Part shown: positions 41,486 to 50,928 of the stretch, piece after piece | Position numbering within the stretch: position 1 is the stretch's first letter | How the letters are laid out: each line of letters opens with the position of its first letter | Assembly (NCBI GenBank): GCA_016789785.1 | Contig: JAEUQE010000025.1 | Coordinates: 1-55,436, forward strand | Direction: 5' to 3' | Length of the DNA stretch: 55,436 nt | Source of the DNA: Bryobacterales bacterium | Lineage (GTDB): Bacteria > Acidobacteriota > Terriglobia > Bryobacterales > Bryobacteraceae | Translations under genes and position numbers: made by a program | Notes under the pieces: model-generated | The model's input: the letters and a program-made list of their open reading frames with translations, nothing else | What the model was told of the DNA's origin: nothing | Database searches by the model: none

Positions 41486-42654
41486 CCTCGATACCACGGC
41501 CCCGGTTTACGATCTGGAAACTGGTTTTTTACGCGCTGATGGCAGCGGGCGCCTATGCCACGTGGGTACGATTCGCGCACGGTTTGGGAGCAGTTACCAA
41601 CTTGAGTGACGAATTTCCGTGGGGCATCTGGATTGGATTTGACGTTCTGTGCGGGGTGGGTCTGGCGGCCGGCGGCTTCACGCTGGTAGCCACCGTCCAT
41701 ATCTTCAATATCGAGAAATACAAGCCGATCCTGCGTCCGGCTGTACTGACGGCGTTTCTCGGCTACCTCCTGGTGATCTTCGCGCTGATGTTCGACCTTG
41801 GAAGGCCGGACCGCATCTGGCATCCGCTGATCATGTGGAATCCCCGGTCGGTGATGTTCGAAGTAGGCTGGTGCGTCACGCTGTACACCACGGTTCTGTT
41901 CCTTGAGTTTTCGCCGGCGGTGTTCGAGAAGCTCAAGTGGAATGCTCCGCTCAAGTGGTTCCGCATCATTTCGGTTCCGTTGATGATCGCAGGCGTGATT
42001 CTCTCTACGCTGCACCAATCCTCGCTTGGAAGCTTGTACCTGTTGGTTCCTCATAAGTTGGACAAGCTGTGGTACACGCCTTACATGCCGCTGTTCTTCT
42101 TCACGTCGGCGATTGCGGTGGGACTGGCGATGACGATCTTCGAATCGTGGCATTCCAGCCGGGCGTTCGGACGCCAGTTGGAGGCTCCGTTACTGGAGAG
42201 TCTGGCGAGCGTGCTGGTGGTGGTTCAGGGCACTTACGTGGCGATGCGGCTGATGGATCTGACAAACCGCCATGCGTGGGGGCTGCTGACGCAGGCCCGT
42301 CCCGAGACCTATCTCTTCGCATTGGAGATGGTGCTGATGGCGCTGCCACTGGCGTTTCTTGTGCGAAAGAGCGTGCGGGCGAACCCGTCCCAACTCTACT
42401 GGACCGCATTGATGGTGATCTTCGGATTCATCACGAACCGCCTCAACATCAGCGTAACTGGCATTGAGCGCGCCTCCGGTGTGACTTACATTCCGAAGTG
42501 GACGGAGATCGCGGTCACTTTGGCGATCATCGCGCTTGGATTTGGACTGTTCCGCCTGGCCGCGAAGCACCTTCCGGTTTTCGAGGAACCGGAGGCGCAC
42601 GGCGGCGAGGATAACGTCCGCTCGATCACTTCCCGGCTGCATCACGCAGCGTAG
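41482..42654 (+). CDS. NrfD/HybB-family quinone-interacting membrane subunit
   Basis: A 390-residue integral membrane protein with about ten helices. EFPWGIWIGFDVLCGVGLAA near the N-terminus, DLGRPDRIWHPLIMWNPRSVMFEVGW and TLHQSSLGSLYLLVPHKLDKLW are hallmarks of the HybB branch of NrfD/PsrC proteins, which exchange electrons and possibly protons with quinones. It overlaps the ferredoxin gene. The usual third partner, a molybdopterin or hydrogenase catalytic subunit, is absent here. The nonaheme cytochrome across the divergent promoter is the likely electron partner. Confidence 0.9.
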   Translation: MTSIPRPRFTIWKLVFYALMAAGAYATWVRFAHGLGAVTNLSDEFPWGIWIGFDVLCGVGLAAGGFTLVATVHIFNIEKYKPILRPAVLTAFLGYLLVIFALMFDLGRPDRIWHPLIMWNPRSVMFEVGWCVTLYTTVLFLEFSPAVFEKLKWNAPLKWFRIISVPLMIAGVILSTLHQSSLGSLYLLVPHKLDKLWYTPYMPLFFFTSAIAVGLAMTIFESWHSSRAFGRQLEAPLLESLASVLVVVQGTYVAMRLMDLTNRHAWGLLTQARPETYLFALEMVLMALPLAFLVRKSVRANPSQLYWTALMVIFGFITNRLNISVTGIERASGVTYIPKWTEIAVTLAIIALGFGLFRLAAKHLPVFEEPEAHGGEDNVRSITSRLHHAA

Positions 42655-42679
42655 TTCGGTTCGTCATTGTTCCATTCGT

Positions 42680-44293
42680 ATGAGACTGGCTGTCAAACTC
42701 GCTCTTGGACTGATGCTCGCGACGGCGCTGGTGTTCAGCCTATTTGCCTGGCAATTGCGGCGGATTCAACGCGCGAATGCCGAGCAACTGGTGACTGCCA
42801 GCGCCGAGCGCATTAGCGACATCATCCGCCGCAGCACGCGTTACCAGATGTTGCGAAACGACCGCGACGCGCTTTATCAGATGATTCGCGACATGGGCAC
42901 TGAGCCGGGAATCCGGCGGATCCGCATCTTCAGCAAGACCGGCGAAATCCGCTTTTCGACGGCGCAGGAGGAGATCCATCACACCGTGGATAAGAGTGCC
43001 GAGGCGTGCTACGGCTGCCATGCCCAGGCGGCGCCCCTGGAGAAACTCAATCGCGCCGACCGGGCGCGGGTTTTCCTGGCGGAGAACGGCGAGCGGGTGC
43101 TGGGCGTAATTCTGCCCATCGAGAATCAACCGGACTGTTCGAGTGCGCAGTGCCATGTGCATCCGGAGAAACAGAAGGTGCTGGGTGTGATTGACGCGCA
43201 CCTGTCGCTGGCCGGGATTGACGCGCAACTGGCGGAGCAGGATCAACTGGTTCTGCGTTTCACGATGCTGGCGGCGGTGCTGGTGTGTCTGCTCGGCGTG
43301 GCATTTATCTGGGCGCTGGTCTACCGGCCCTTGCGGCTGCTTTCGCACGGGGTGCGGAGAGTGGCGGCCGGCGACCTGGAAGGCACGATTCCGGTGCGTT
43401 CGCGCGATGAAATCGGGCAGTTCGCCGCCGAATTGAACCACATGACGGGAGAATTGAAGGCGGCGCGGAACGAAATCACTGATTGGACGCGGACGCTTGA
43501 GCAGCGTGTGGAGCGCAAGACGCGGGAGCTGGAACAGGCGCACCATTCGCTGCTGCAGAGCGAGAAACTCGCGTCGGTGGGCAAACTCGCGGCGACGGTG
43601 GCTCACGAGATCAACAACCCGCTGTTCGGAATCCTGACCAATGCGCGGCTGGCCCGCAGGAACGTCGACCAGGTGGTCTCGCAGGATGAGAGCCGCGAGA
43701 AGATTCAGAGCAAACTGACGATCATCGAGCGCGAGAGCCAGCGGTGCGGAGACATTGTCAAAAACCTGCTTAGCTTTTCGCGTCAGGCTCCGCTCCATTT
43801 GGAGTTTGTGCCAATTCATATTTTTATCGATCGTGCTGTCAGCCTGGTGAAGCACTCCTACCAGTTACAGAACATCCACTTATCCGTGAATCTACCCGCG
43901 GAGACCGTTCCGGTGAAGGGCGACCCCGGGCAGTTACAGCAGGTGGTGCTCGCGTTACTGGTGAACGCGGGAGACGCGATGCCCCAGGGCGGCGAGGTGG
44001 TGATCTCGGCGCGCAAGGTGGACCCTCCGGCGGGAAACAAGCCAGGCCGAGTGGAAATCAGCGTGCAAGACAATGGACCAGGAATCCCCGAAGAGATTCG
44101 TGACCGGATCTTCGAGCCGTTCTTTTCAACCAAGGAAGATGGCTTGCGGACGGGTCTTGGATTGGCGATCGCGGCTGGGATTCTGGAACAACACGAAGGC
44201 AGCATCCGCGTCCAGTCCGAACCGGGACGCGGCACTGAGTTCCGGATCGAGTTGCCTTTGGCGCAGTTACCGGTGGAAAGCTTGGCGGAATGA
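42680..44293 (+). CDS. Sensor histidine kinase with periplasmic heme c sensor
   Basis: A 537-residue kinase. Membrane helices at about 7-27 and 195-215 bracket a periplasmic domain that has a CXXCH heme site (CYGCH, 110-114) and a CX4CH site (CSSAQCH, 153-159). HAMP follows at about 216-268. The phosphoacceptor is H309 in ATVAHEINNPLFG, and the ATPase domain has NAGDAMP, DNGPGIPEEI and GLGLAIAAGILEQH. A covalently bound heme would let it sense redox state, oxygen or NO. The ATG lacks a strong RBS and lies 25 bases after the NrfD stop. The stop overlaps the response regulator start (ATGA). Confidence 0.87.
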   Translation: MRLAVKLALGLMLATALVFSLFAWQLRRIQRANAEQLVTASAERISDIIRRSTRYQMLRNDRDALYQMIRDMGTEPGIRRIRIFSKTGEIRFSTAQEEIHHTVDKSAEACYGCHAQAAPLEKLNRADRARVFLAENGERVLGVILPIENQPDCSSAQCHVHPEKQKVLGVIDAHLSLAGIDAQLAEQDQLVLRFTMLAAVLVCLLGVAFIWALVYRPLRLLSHGVRRVAAGDLEGTIPVRSRDEIGQFAAELNHMTGELKAARNEITDWTRTLEQRVERKTRELEQAHHSLLQSEKLASVGKLAATVAHEINNPLFGILTNARLARRNVDQVVSQDESREKIQSKLTIIERESQRCGDIVKNLLSFSRQAPLHLEFVPIHIFIDRAVSLVKHSYQLQNIHLSVNLPAETVPVKGDPGQLQQVVLALLVNAGDAMPQGGEVVISARKVDPPAGNKPGRVEISVQDNGPGIPEEIRDRIFEPFFSTKEDGLRTGLGLAIAAGILEQHEGSIRVQSEPGRGTEFRIELPLAQLPVESLAE

Positions 44294-45639
44294 GCAATGA
44301 CCGTGGAAGTATCCTGATTGTCGACGATGAAGCGGTTGTTCGTGAGTCCCTGGAACAGTGGTTTGCGGATGAAGGGTACTTCGTGCGAACGGCTGCTGGC
44401 GGGAAGGAAGCGTTGACGCTGCTGGGCCGCCAGCGGTTCGATATCGCTCTGCTCGATATCAAGATGCCAGGCATGGACGGCATGGAGTTACAGCAGGGCA
44501 TTCGATCCCTGGATCCGGACCTGCCCATCATCATCATGACGGGCTATGCTTCCGTGGAAACGGCGGTCCGTGCATTGAAGCAAGGCGCCTACGATTACAT
44601 CACCAAGCCTGTTGATCCGGACATACTCTCGCATGCCGTGGCGAAGTGCATTGAGCACACCAAGGCCCAGCGCGAAATCACCCAATTGCGCGAAAGCATG
44701 CAGGAGATGCTTCCCGCAACCGACCTGATCGGCAACAGCGCGGCGATGGCCCGCGTGCGCGAATTCGTCGAGATGGCGGCGCCAACGGATTCCACGGTGC
44801 TGATTACTGGAGAGAGCGGCACCGGGAAGGAAGTGGTGGCGCGGGCGATTCACCAGCGGAGTAACCGGCGTGGTATGCCGATGGTGGTGATTCACTGCGG
44901 CGCACTTACTGACACGTTGCTCGAAAGTGAACTCTTCGGCCACGAACGCGGGGCATTTACCGGAGCACAGTACCGGAAGAAAGGTAAGTTTGAGGCGGCG
45001 GATGGCGGCACGGTGTTTCTGGATGAGATTGCCGACATCAGTCTGCGCATGCAGACCGATCTGTTACGAGTGCTCCAACAGAAAGAAATCGTGCGTGTCG
45101 GCGGGAATCAGACAATCAAGGTGGATTTCCGTTGTATCGCCGCCACGAACAAGCGCCTGGAGGATCTGGTTCAGGCGGGGACTTTCCGGCCCGACCTATA
45201 CTACCGGCTGCATGTGCTTTGCGTGGAACTTCCGCCCCTGCGCGAACGGCGCGAGGACATCCCGGCCTTGGCGGGGTTCTTCATCCGGCGTCTCTGTGCG
45301 AATACCAACCGGCCCAACCTCCCTGAATTGAGTCCCCGCGCGGCTGACTTACTCGCCGCCTATCACTGGCCGGGCAATGTCCGGGAGTTGGAGAATGCCA
45401 TTGAGCGGGCACTGGTGGTGAACCGGGGCTCGATCCTGGATGAGAGTGCCTTCTCGTATCTTTCCCACCGGGAGACGGCGCTGGCCAGCAACGGGCAGAG
45501 CCTGGAAGACGTGGAGCGCGCGCACATCCTCGCGACGCTGCAACAGTGCTCGGGCAACCATTCAAAGACGGCGCGCATCCTTGGAATCGACCGCACCACG
45601 CTCTATGCAAAACTGAGACGCTACGGCAATTCGAAGTGA
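44290..45639 (+). CDS. NtrC-family response regulator, sigma-54 activator
   Basis: A 449-residue activator. Receiver domain 1-120 with phospho-acceptor D56 ([11 protein letters not shown]). AAA+ domain about 145-375 with Walker A GESGTGK (174-180) and the sigma-54-contacting loop GAFTGA (221-226), so it should act only on sigma-54 promoters. Fis-type helix-turn-helix at the end ([20 protein letters not shown]). Paired with the heme-containing kinase. The two sigma-54-like elements at 39793-39808 and 39987-40002 are its obvious candidate targets, which would make the operon self-activating. Confidence 0.94.
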   Translation: MSNDRGSILIVDDEAVVRESLEQWFADEGYFVRTAAGGKEALTLLGRQRFDIALLDIKMPGMDGMELQQGIRSLDPDLPIIIMTGYASVETAVRALKQGAYDYITKPVDPDILSHAVAKCIEHTKAQREITQLRESMQEMLPATDLIGNSAAMARVREFVEMAAPTDSTVLITGESGTGKEVVARAIHQRSNRRGMPMVVIHCGALTDTLLESELFGHERGAFTGAQYRKKGKFEAADGGTVFLDEIADISLRMQTDLLRVLQQKEIVRVGGNQTIKVDFRCIAATNKRLEDLVQAGTFRPDLYYRLHVLCVELPPLRERREDIPALAGFFIRRLCANTNRPNLPELSPRAADLLAAYHWPGNVRELENAIERALVVNRGSILDESAFSYLSHRETALASNGQSLEDVERAHILATLQQCSGNHSKTARILGIDRTTLYAKLRRYGNSK

Positions 45640-46151
45640 TCCGTATTGTTGGCATCGGTGACGACATCTCCATGGAGGCGCTGGATCTGCTGGCAGCGCG
45701 GCTTGCTGTTGAGTTGCGGCTCGCCTGTCACGTGGATCCGCAACGAATCGATCCGAACTTCGCCTACGACGCGGTTCGCAACCAGCATCATGCAACGGCG
45801 ATTCTCCGGCGCCTCTCGCACTTCGGCAAAGAAGGACGAGTGCTTGGCGTGGCCACCGTGGATCTGTATGTGCCGATCTTCACTTTCGTATTCGGCGAGG
45901 CCCAGCTTGCCGGCCCCGCGGCTTTGATCTCACGCTACCGCTTGCTGCAGCAGCATTACGGGCTCCCGCACGACCCAGAACTCACCGCGGACCGGTTGCT
46001 GAAGGAAGCGCTGCATGAACTTGGGCACACGTTTGGTTTGCGGCATTGTCACGACTGGAGTTGTCCGATGGCGTCGAGCACGAGCGTGGAACGGCTTGAT
46101 CTGAAGAAGAGTTCGCTTTGCGCCGCATGCCGCGATGTGGTGAGGGCGTGA
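45636..46151 (+). CDS. amzA: Archaemetzincin-type zinc metalloprotease
   Basis: A 171-residue protein of the archaemetzincin family (peptidase M54). The active site is HELGHTFGLRH (127-137), and four cysteines, C138, C143, C162 and C165, form the second, structural zinc site typical of this family. Length is close to that of characterised members. It starts at a GTG that overlaps the response regulator stop (GTGA), so it is translated with the two-component system. Its substrate is unknown, and why it belongs to a respiratory-regulatory operon is unclear. Confidence 0.87.
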   Translation: MIRIVGIGDDISMEALDLLAARLAVELRLACHVDPQRIDPNFAYDAVRNQHHATAILRRLSHFGKEGRVLGVATVDLYVPIFTFVFGEAQLAGPAALISRYRLLQQHYGLPHDPELTADRLLKEALHELGHTFGLRHCHDWSCPMASSTSVERLDLKKSSLCAACRDVVRA

Positions 46152-46395
46152 CCGCTCACACCTCTTTCAGCTTCGCCAGCGCCTTCGGCGGATCTCAACC
46201 TTCAGTTCGCCGGCGTGCTTGACGAGATGAACCCGTGCGATCGGCTCTCTGCGACCGCAGGGGAGACTCCATCTCCACTGGGACAGAGCAAGTTCCATAG
46301 AGAAAGCGGACCGGCTGCCTCTGTTGCCCGCGAGTCCTCGTAGCAGGAGCCCTCCCCGAAGGGAGGGAGTCAGTCCTTCACGAACGTGCGCCCCG
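46152..46395. other. Intergenic region with hairpin and possible coding remnant
   Basis: Between the convergent archaemetzincin and response-regulator genes. CCCTCCC-CGAA-GGGAGGG (46350-46367) is a stable 7-bp hairpin without a T-run and may end the minus-strand operon. On the minus strand, frame-shifted pieces read RVHLVKHAGELKVE and PPKALAKLKEV up to a stop at 46156-46158, joined if one base is added. This could be a decayed gene end. Confidence 0.35.
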
Positions 46396-47769
46396 CTATT
46401 CCTTGTCGGCGGCCTCTTTGTCGTTGTCAAGTCCCATCTGCGACAGGCGGTATCGCAACGCGTTGCGGGTCAAGCCGAGCAACCGGGCAGCCTGGCTCTT
46501 ATTGCCGTCCGCCCGGCGCAACGCTTCGCGAATGATGGACTGCTCGTGCTCTTCCAGCGACATGCCTTCAGGAAGAAACGAATCGCTTGCGGCGGTTCGC
46601 GGACGCGGAGCCGCATCCAGCCGGACGTCAGCGGCTTCCAGTGTCCGCCGTGAACACATCACCAGGCTGCGCTCGATCACGTTCTCCAACTCGCGCACGT
46701 TGCCTGGCCAGTAGTAGTCCATCAACTTGGCGATCCCAGCTTCGTGAATCGACTCGACGGGACTGCCGAGGTCCGGCGCATGCTTGGCTATGAACTGGCG
46801 TGCGAGTGCGGGGATATCGCCCTTGCGCTCACGCAGGGGCGGAATGTTCATCGGCACGACGTTGAGCCGGTAGTAGAGGTCTTCGCGAAACGTACCCTGT
46901 TCGAGCGCGGCGCGCAGATCCACGTTGGTGGCGGCAATCACGCGCACATCGATCTTCAGGGTCTTGTTACTGCCCAGCCGTTCGAACTCGCGCTCCTGGA
47001 GCACACGCAGGAGCTTCACTTGAATGGAGGCGGGGACATCGCCGATTTCGTCGAGAAACGCAGTGCCGCTGTCGGCCAGTTCGAACTTGCCGGGCTTGCT
47101 CACGTTCGCCCCGGTGAACGCGCCCTTCTCGTAACCGAAGAGTTCGCTCTCCATCAGGTTCTCCGGGATCGCCGTGCAGTTGATCTTGACGAAGGGCCGG
47201 TCGCGGCGCGGAGAGTGATAGTGAATCGCGCGCGCGATCATGTCCTTGCCCACGCCGCTTTCACCGCACAGCAGCACGGTGGCGCGCGTCGGCGCGACTC
47301 GAGCCACAGTGGCGAAGATCTCCTGCATCGCGCCAGAGCTGCCCACGATGTTGTCGAACTGGTAGCGGCGTCCGAGTTCTTCCTTGAGCTTGCGATTCTC
47401 ATCGCGAAGCGCCCCGACTTCGAGCGCCTTCTCGACAACGCGCGTGAGATGGTCGAGTGAGAACGGTTTGAGAATGAAGTCATAGGCGCCGGTCTTCATC
47501 GCTTCGACGGCGGTTTCCACGGTTCCGAATGCTGTCATCAAAATGACAGGAATGTTCGCGTTCTGGCGGTGGAGCAACAGCAGCAGGTCCTGCCCGCTCA
47601 GGCCGGGGAGTTTCAGATCCGTGAGCACGAGATCGGCGCGATCGGTGACAGACATCGCCTCCTCCACCGAACCGGCGAGATCCACTTCATAGCCCGATGA
47701 GACGAGATGAAGCTGAAGGACGCGCCGCAGCTTCTCTTCATCCTCGACAACGAGAATACGCTTCTTCAT
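46396..47769 (-). CDS. NtrC-family response regulator (second two-component pair)
   Basis: A 457-residue sigma-54-dependent activator. Receiver with D51 ([12 protein letters not shown]), AAA+ domain with Walker A GESGVGK (169-175) and GAFTGA (216-221), and a C-terminal Fis-type helix-turn-helix ([20 protein letters not shown]). The last residues are acidic. The ATG overlaps the kinase stop (ATGA). Its targets cannot be assigned; no convincing sigma-54 promoter was found next to it. Confidence 0.94.
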   Translation of the reverse strand: MKKRILVVEDEEKLRRVLQLHLVSSGYEVDLAGSVEEAMSVTDRADLVLTDLKLPGLSGQDLLLLLHRQNANIPVILMTAFGTVETAVEAMKTGAYDFILKPFSLDHLTRVVEKALEVGALRDENRKLKEELGRRYQFDNIVGSSGAMQEIFATVARVAPTRATVLLCGESGVGKDMIARAIHYHSPRRDRPFVKINCTAIPENLMESELFGYEKGAFTGANVSKPGKFELADSGTAFLDEIGDVPASIQVKLLRVLQEREFERLGSNKTLKIDVRVIAATNVDLRAALEQGTFREDLYYRLNVVPMNIPPLRERKGDIPALARQFIAKHAPDLGSPVESIHEAGIAKLMDYYWPGNVRELENVIERSLVMCSRRTLEAADVRLDAAPRPRTAASDSFLPEGMSLEEHEQSIIREALRRADGNKSQAARLLGLTRNALRYRLSQMGLDNDKEAADKE

Positions 47770-49028
47770 TGAGGGGTTTCCGGAGCATCCACGGGAAGCA
47801 GGACGCGGAAGACGCTGCCGACGCCGGGATCGCTTTCAAGCGAGATGCGCCCGCCATGCTCGTCCACTATCTTCGCAACAATCGGCAGGCCGAGGCCAAC
47901 GCCATCGCGCTTGGTGGTGAAGAACGGATTGAAGATGCTCTCGCGATGGGCAGGATCGACGCCGCTTCCGCGATCGATGACTGCGATCTCGGCGAAGTTT
48001 TCTGCCTGCCTTGTCTTGAGCGTGATGGCCGCGCCCGCGGGACTCGCCTGGGCGGCATTCAGCAACAGGTTGTAGGCGACGCGTTCCACCAACTGTGAAT
48101 CGAAGGGGAAGGGTCGTATGTCGGGCGAGTAGTTCTTGTAGACCGTTACGGGGAATGGCGGCACATGTCTGGCAAGCTGGTCCACGGCACGATCGAGCGC
48201 GTCGCTCAAGTCGGCAACGCGGCGTTGCGTGCGAAGGGGCCGGGCGAAGTCGAGGAACTTCGTGACGAGGGAATTCGCGCGGTCCACTTCGCTGGTAATG
48301 AACCCGGCGAGTTCGCGCGAGACATCGTCGCCCTGTGACAGGTTGCGTTCGAGCATTTCGGCGGACGCCTTTACAGTGCCAAGCGGATTGCGGAGTTCAT
48401 GCGCGAGGCCGGCGCTCAACTGTCCGAGAGCGGCGAGACGCTCGGTTCGCCGCATGGCGTCAGTGGCTTCCTGCAGGCTCTTGTTCGCCGCGGCGAGTTC
48501 GGCGGCGGTGGCCTGATAGCGCTTCGCCGCTTCGCGATTGGCGCGCGCGAGCTCGTTGGTGAGGAAGGCGACCACGGGAAGAAAGATCACGCGCAGGCTG
48601 AGCACTCCGATGCCTTCCCGAGTCAGTTCCCATCGCTGAGGATCGAGAAAAACGGGGTGCATGAAGACGAGGTAGCTGGCGCAGGCAAGCCCTGTACACA
48701 GCATGGAGCCAAGCAGCCCGAGAGAGGTTGCCGCGGACACGACGGGCAGAAGCAGGATCAGATGATAGCTGCTGGTGATGCCACCAGTGAAGCCGATGAG
48801 AAGGAAGCCGGCGGCGAGTTTCAATAGGATGAGAACCACCATGCCGCGATTGGTACTGAAGTAGGGGACCCGCGGTTCCACGAGTTGAAGCGCCGCCAGT
48901 GCGATCAGAAGTTCGATCTCATAGGCCGAGCGGTCCGGGCTCGCGATGGCCAATCCGCCAAACAGCAGGAGCCATACGAAGTCCTGCGGTCTCACCCACG
49001 GTCGTGCGGTTTCCGACATGTCCACCAT
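47766..49028 (-). CDS. Membrane histidine kinase, PilS/AtoS-like
   Basis: About 420 residues. Five to six membrane helices fill the first 170 residues with no large periplasmic domain, so it probably senses a membrane signal. A helical linker leads to the phospho-acceptor H210 in SAGLAHELRNPLGTV. The ATPase domain has NLLLNAAQASP, VIDRGSGVDP and GVGLGLPIVAKIV. Starts at 49028 or 49019 are both possible and neither has a strong RBS. A start at 49061 would overlap the S1 gene on the other strand and is unlikely. It is coupled to the NtrC-type regulator downstream. Confidence 0.88.
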   Translation of the reverse strand: MVDMSETARPWVRPQDFVWLLLFGGLAIASPDRSAYEIELLIALAALQLVEPRVPYFSTNRGMVVLILLKLAAGFLLIGFTGGITSSYHLILLLPVVSAATSLGLLGSMLCTGLACASYLVFMHPVFLDPQRWELTREGIGVLSLRVIFLPVVAFLTNELARANREAAKRYQATAAELAAANKSLQEATDAMRRTERLAALGQLSAGLAHELRNPLGTVKASAEMLERNLSQGDDVSRELAGFITSEVDRANSLVTKFLDFARPLRTQRRVADLSDALDRAVDQLARHVPPFPVTVYKNYSPDIRPFPFDSQLVERVAYNLLLNAAQASPAGAAITLKTRQAENFAEIAVIDRGSGVDPAHRESIFNPFFTTKRDGVGLGLPIVAKIVDEHGGRISLESDPGVGSVFRVLLPVDAPETPQ

Positions 49029-49059
49029 GATTGTGCCAAAATGAAGGTTTACTTTCCCC

Positions 49060-50769
49060 ATGAGTCTCGCAAATACAACGGATCCCGCGCGCGAGGAACA
49101 GGCTCAGACTCCTGAGTCGACCTTCGGCGATATCCTCTCGCAGTTTGAACAGGAGCATAAGAGCGAAGGCCAGAGCGAAACGCTTCAAGGCACCGTGATC
49201 AGTGTGAACGACGAGCATATCGTCGTGGACATTGGCCGGAAGATGGAAGGCGTGCTACCGGTGAATCGCTTCCAGGAACTGACTGGGCGCTCGGAAGTGA
49301 AGAAGGGAGATGTTTTTCCCGTCATCGTGACCGGCCGCAACGAAGAGGGTTACTACGAACTCTCGACGTTGAAGGTGAAGCGCGTCATCGACTGGTCGGG
49401 GCTCGAGAAGGCCTTCGAGGAGAAGGCGGCGATTGCGGGCCAAGTGGTCGAGGTGGTGAAGGGCGGACTGCGCGTGGATGTCGGCGTACGCGCTTTCCTT
49501 CCGGCTTCCCGGAGCGGCGCGCGCGATCCCATCGAAATGGAAAAGCTGGTTGGCCAGGAGATCCGCTGCCGGATCACCAAGCTCGATACGGCCAGCGAAG
49601 ACGTGGTAGTGGACCGCCGGTCGCTTCTTGAAGAGGAAACGGCGGAAGCCAAGCAGCGCGCCTTTGCGAACGTGACCGAGGGCGCGGTGTTGCACGGTAC
49701 AGTGCGCACGGTGACCGAGTATGGTGCCTTTGTGGATCTAGGCGGTGTGGATGGCCTGCTGCACGTTGGAGACATGTCTTGGAACCGCGTGGCGAAGGCG
49801 GGCGATCTGGTGTCGGTCGGCGACTCGGTGGAAGTGAAGGTGCTGAAGGTCGACGCGGCGTCGCGGCGCATTTCGCTCGGCATGAAGCAGTTGACCCCCG
49901 ATCCGTGGACTGTTGCCACGCAGAGCCTGAAGATCGGTGAACGGATTCAGGGCAAGGTGGTGCGGCTTGCGGATTTCGGAGCATTTGTCGAGATCCAGCC
50001 GGGGGTGGACGGGCTGATTCATCTGTCCTCGCTGGCGTGGGGCAAGCGCATCAAGAAGCCTTCGGAAGTGGTGAAGGTCGGCGACGCGGTGGAAGCCGTG
50101 GTGCTGGACATCAAGCCGGCCGACAAGCGCATTTCGTTGGGGCTGAAGGAAGCCCTCGGCGATCCTTGGGAGGACGCCGAGAAGCGTTTCCCGGTGGGCA
50201 GCATCGTGGAAGATGTGGTGATCACGAACATCGCGAAGTTCGGCGCGTTTGTCGATCTGACGGGCGGGCTGGAAGGCATGATCCACATTGCCGACATCAC
50301 GCGCGAAAAGCGGCTGGATCACCCGAAGGACGTGTTGTCCCCGGGGCAGAAGGTGCGGGCACTGGTTCTCGAGGTCGACAAGGACAAGCGCCGCATCCGG
50401 CTCGGCATGAAGCAACTGGAGCCGACGGTGCTGGATGAGTTCATGACCGGTCACCAGGTGGGCGAAACGATGAGCGGACGGATCGTGTCCGTGGATGCGG
50501 TGATGGCCAAGGTGGAACTGGCTGAGGGCGTGACCGGGTTCTACCGGTTCCCTAAAGCAGAGCCTGTGGCGGCGCCTGCGGCTGATCCGAATGCGCCGAA
50601 GGTGGATGTCGCGTCGTTGACTGCCATGCTGAGCGCGCGCTGGAAGCAAGGCGCTGGCGAACCGAAGGCACAGGACGGTCCGAAGTTGCGGCCCGGCGAA
50701 GTGAGGGCCTTCAAGATCACCAAGTTGGACCCTGCGCGCAAGGCCGTGGAACTGACGCTGGAAGGCTGA
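49060..50769 (+). CDS. rpsA: 30S ribosomal protein S1-like RNA-binding protein
   Basis: A 569-residue protein with repeated S1 (OB-fold) domains that helps mRNA bind the 30S subunit. Six repeats can be seen: TLQGTVISVNDEHIVVDIG, GQVVEVVKGGLRVDVG, HGTVRTVTEYGAFVDLGG, QGKVVRLADFGAFVEIQPG, DVVITNIAKFGAFVDLTGG and a divergent last one (SGRIVSVDAVMAKVEL). The first two are the ribosome-binding type, as in true S1. The C-terminal tail after about 500 is Ala/Pro-rich. Its start is 31 bases from the divergent kinase start. Confidence 0.92.
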   Translation: MSLANTTDPAREEQAQTPESTFGDILSQFEQEHKSEGQSETLQGTVISVNDEHIVVDIGRKMEGVLPVNRFQELTGRSEVKKGDVFPVIVTGRNEEGYYELSTLKVKRVIDWSGLEKAFEEKAAIAGQVVEVVKGGLRVDVGVRAFLPASRSGARDPIEMEKLVGQEIRCRITKLDTASEDVVVDRRSLLEEETAEAKQRAFANVTEGAVLHGTVRTVTEYGAFVDLGGVDGLLHVGDMSWNRVAKAGDLVSVGDSVEVKVLKVDAASRRISLGMKQLTPDPWTVATQSLKIGERIQGKVVRLADFGAFVEIQPGVDGLIHLSSLAWGKRIKKPSEVVKVGDAVEAVVLDIKPADKRISLGLKEALGDPWEDAEKRFPVGSIVEDVVITNIAKFGAFVDLTGGLEGMIHIADITREKRLDHPKDVLSPGQKVRALVLEVDKDKRRIRLGMKQLEPTVLDEFMTGHQVGETMSGRIVSVDAVMAKVELAEGVTGFYRFPKAEPVAAPAADPNAPKVDVASLTAMLSARWKQGAGEPKAQDGPKLRPGEVRAFKITKLDPARKAVELTLEG

Positions 50770-50792
50770 TCTGCCGCCCGCCCACCGATTTT

Positions 50793-50840
50793 TCTCGCGT
50801 TCCGGTTCGGATGTTGGAAAAATCTCGCGTCCTCCGATGT
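50793..50840 (+). promoter_or_regulatory. Direct repeats upstream of the ECF sigma gene
   Basis: TCTCGCGT occurs at 50793 and again at 50823, 30 bases (about three helical turns) apart, each followed by CGGATGT or CCGATGT. The repeats overlap an inverted repeat, GATTTTTC-N22-GAAAAATC (50787-50824). They may be the ECF-type promoter or a control site for the sigma/anti-sigma operon. Confidence 0.35.
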
Positions 50841-50928
50841 GACCTTTTTTCGAGACGCACGTCTGAACCGGAGAGTGAGCGGAAAGGGCGAAGCAATTAC
50901 GGTTTTCGCGCAGGCAGAAGCGGCTTCC

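Noticed and set aside
49019..49050. Sigma-54-like TGGCAC on the minus strand before the second kinase
   Set aside because: The -12 half is TGGT rather than TTGC, and the site lies within a few bases of the start codon.
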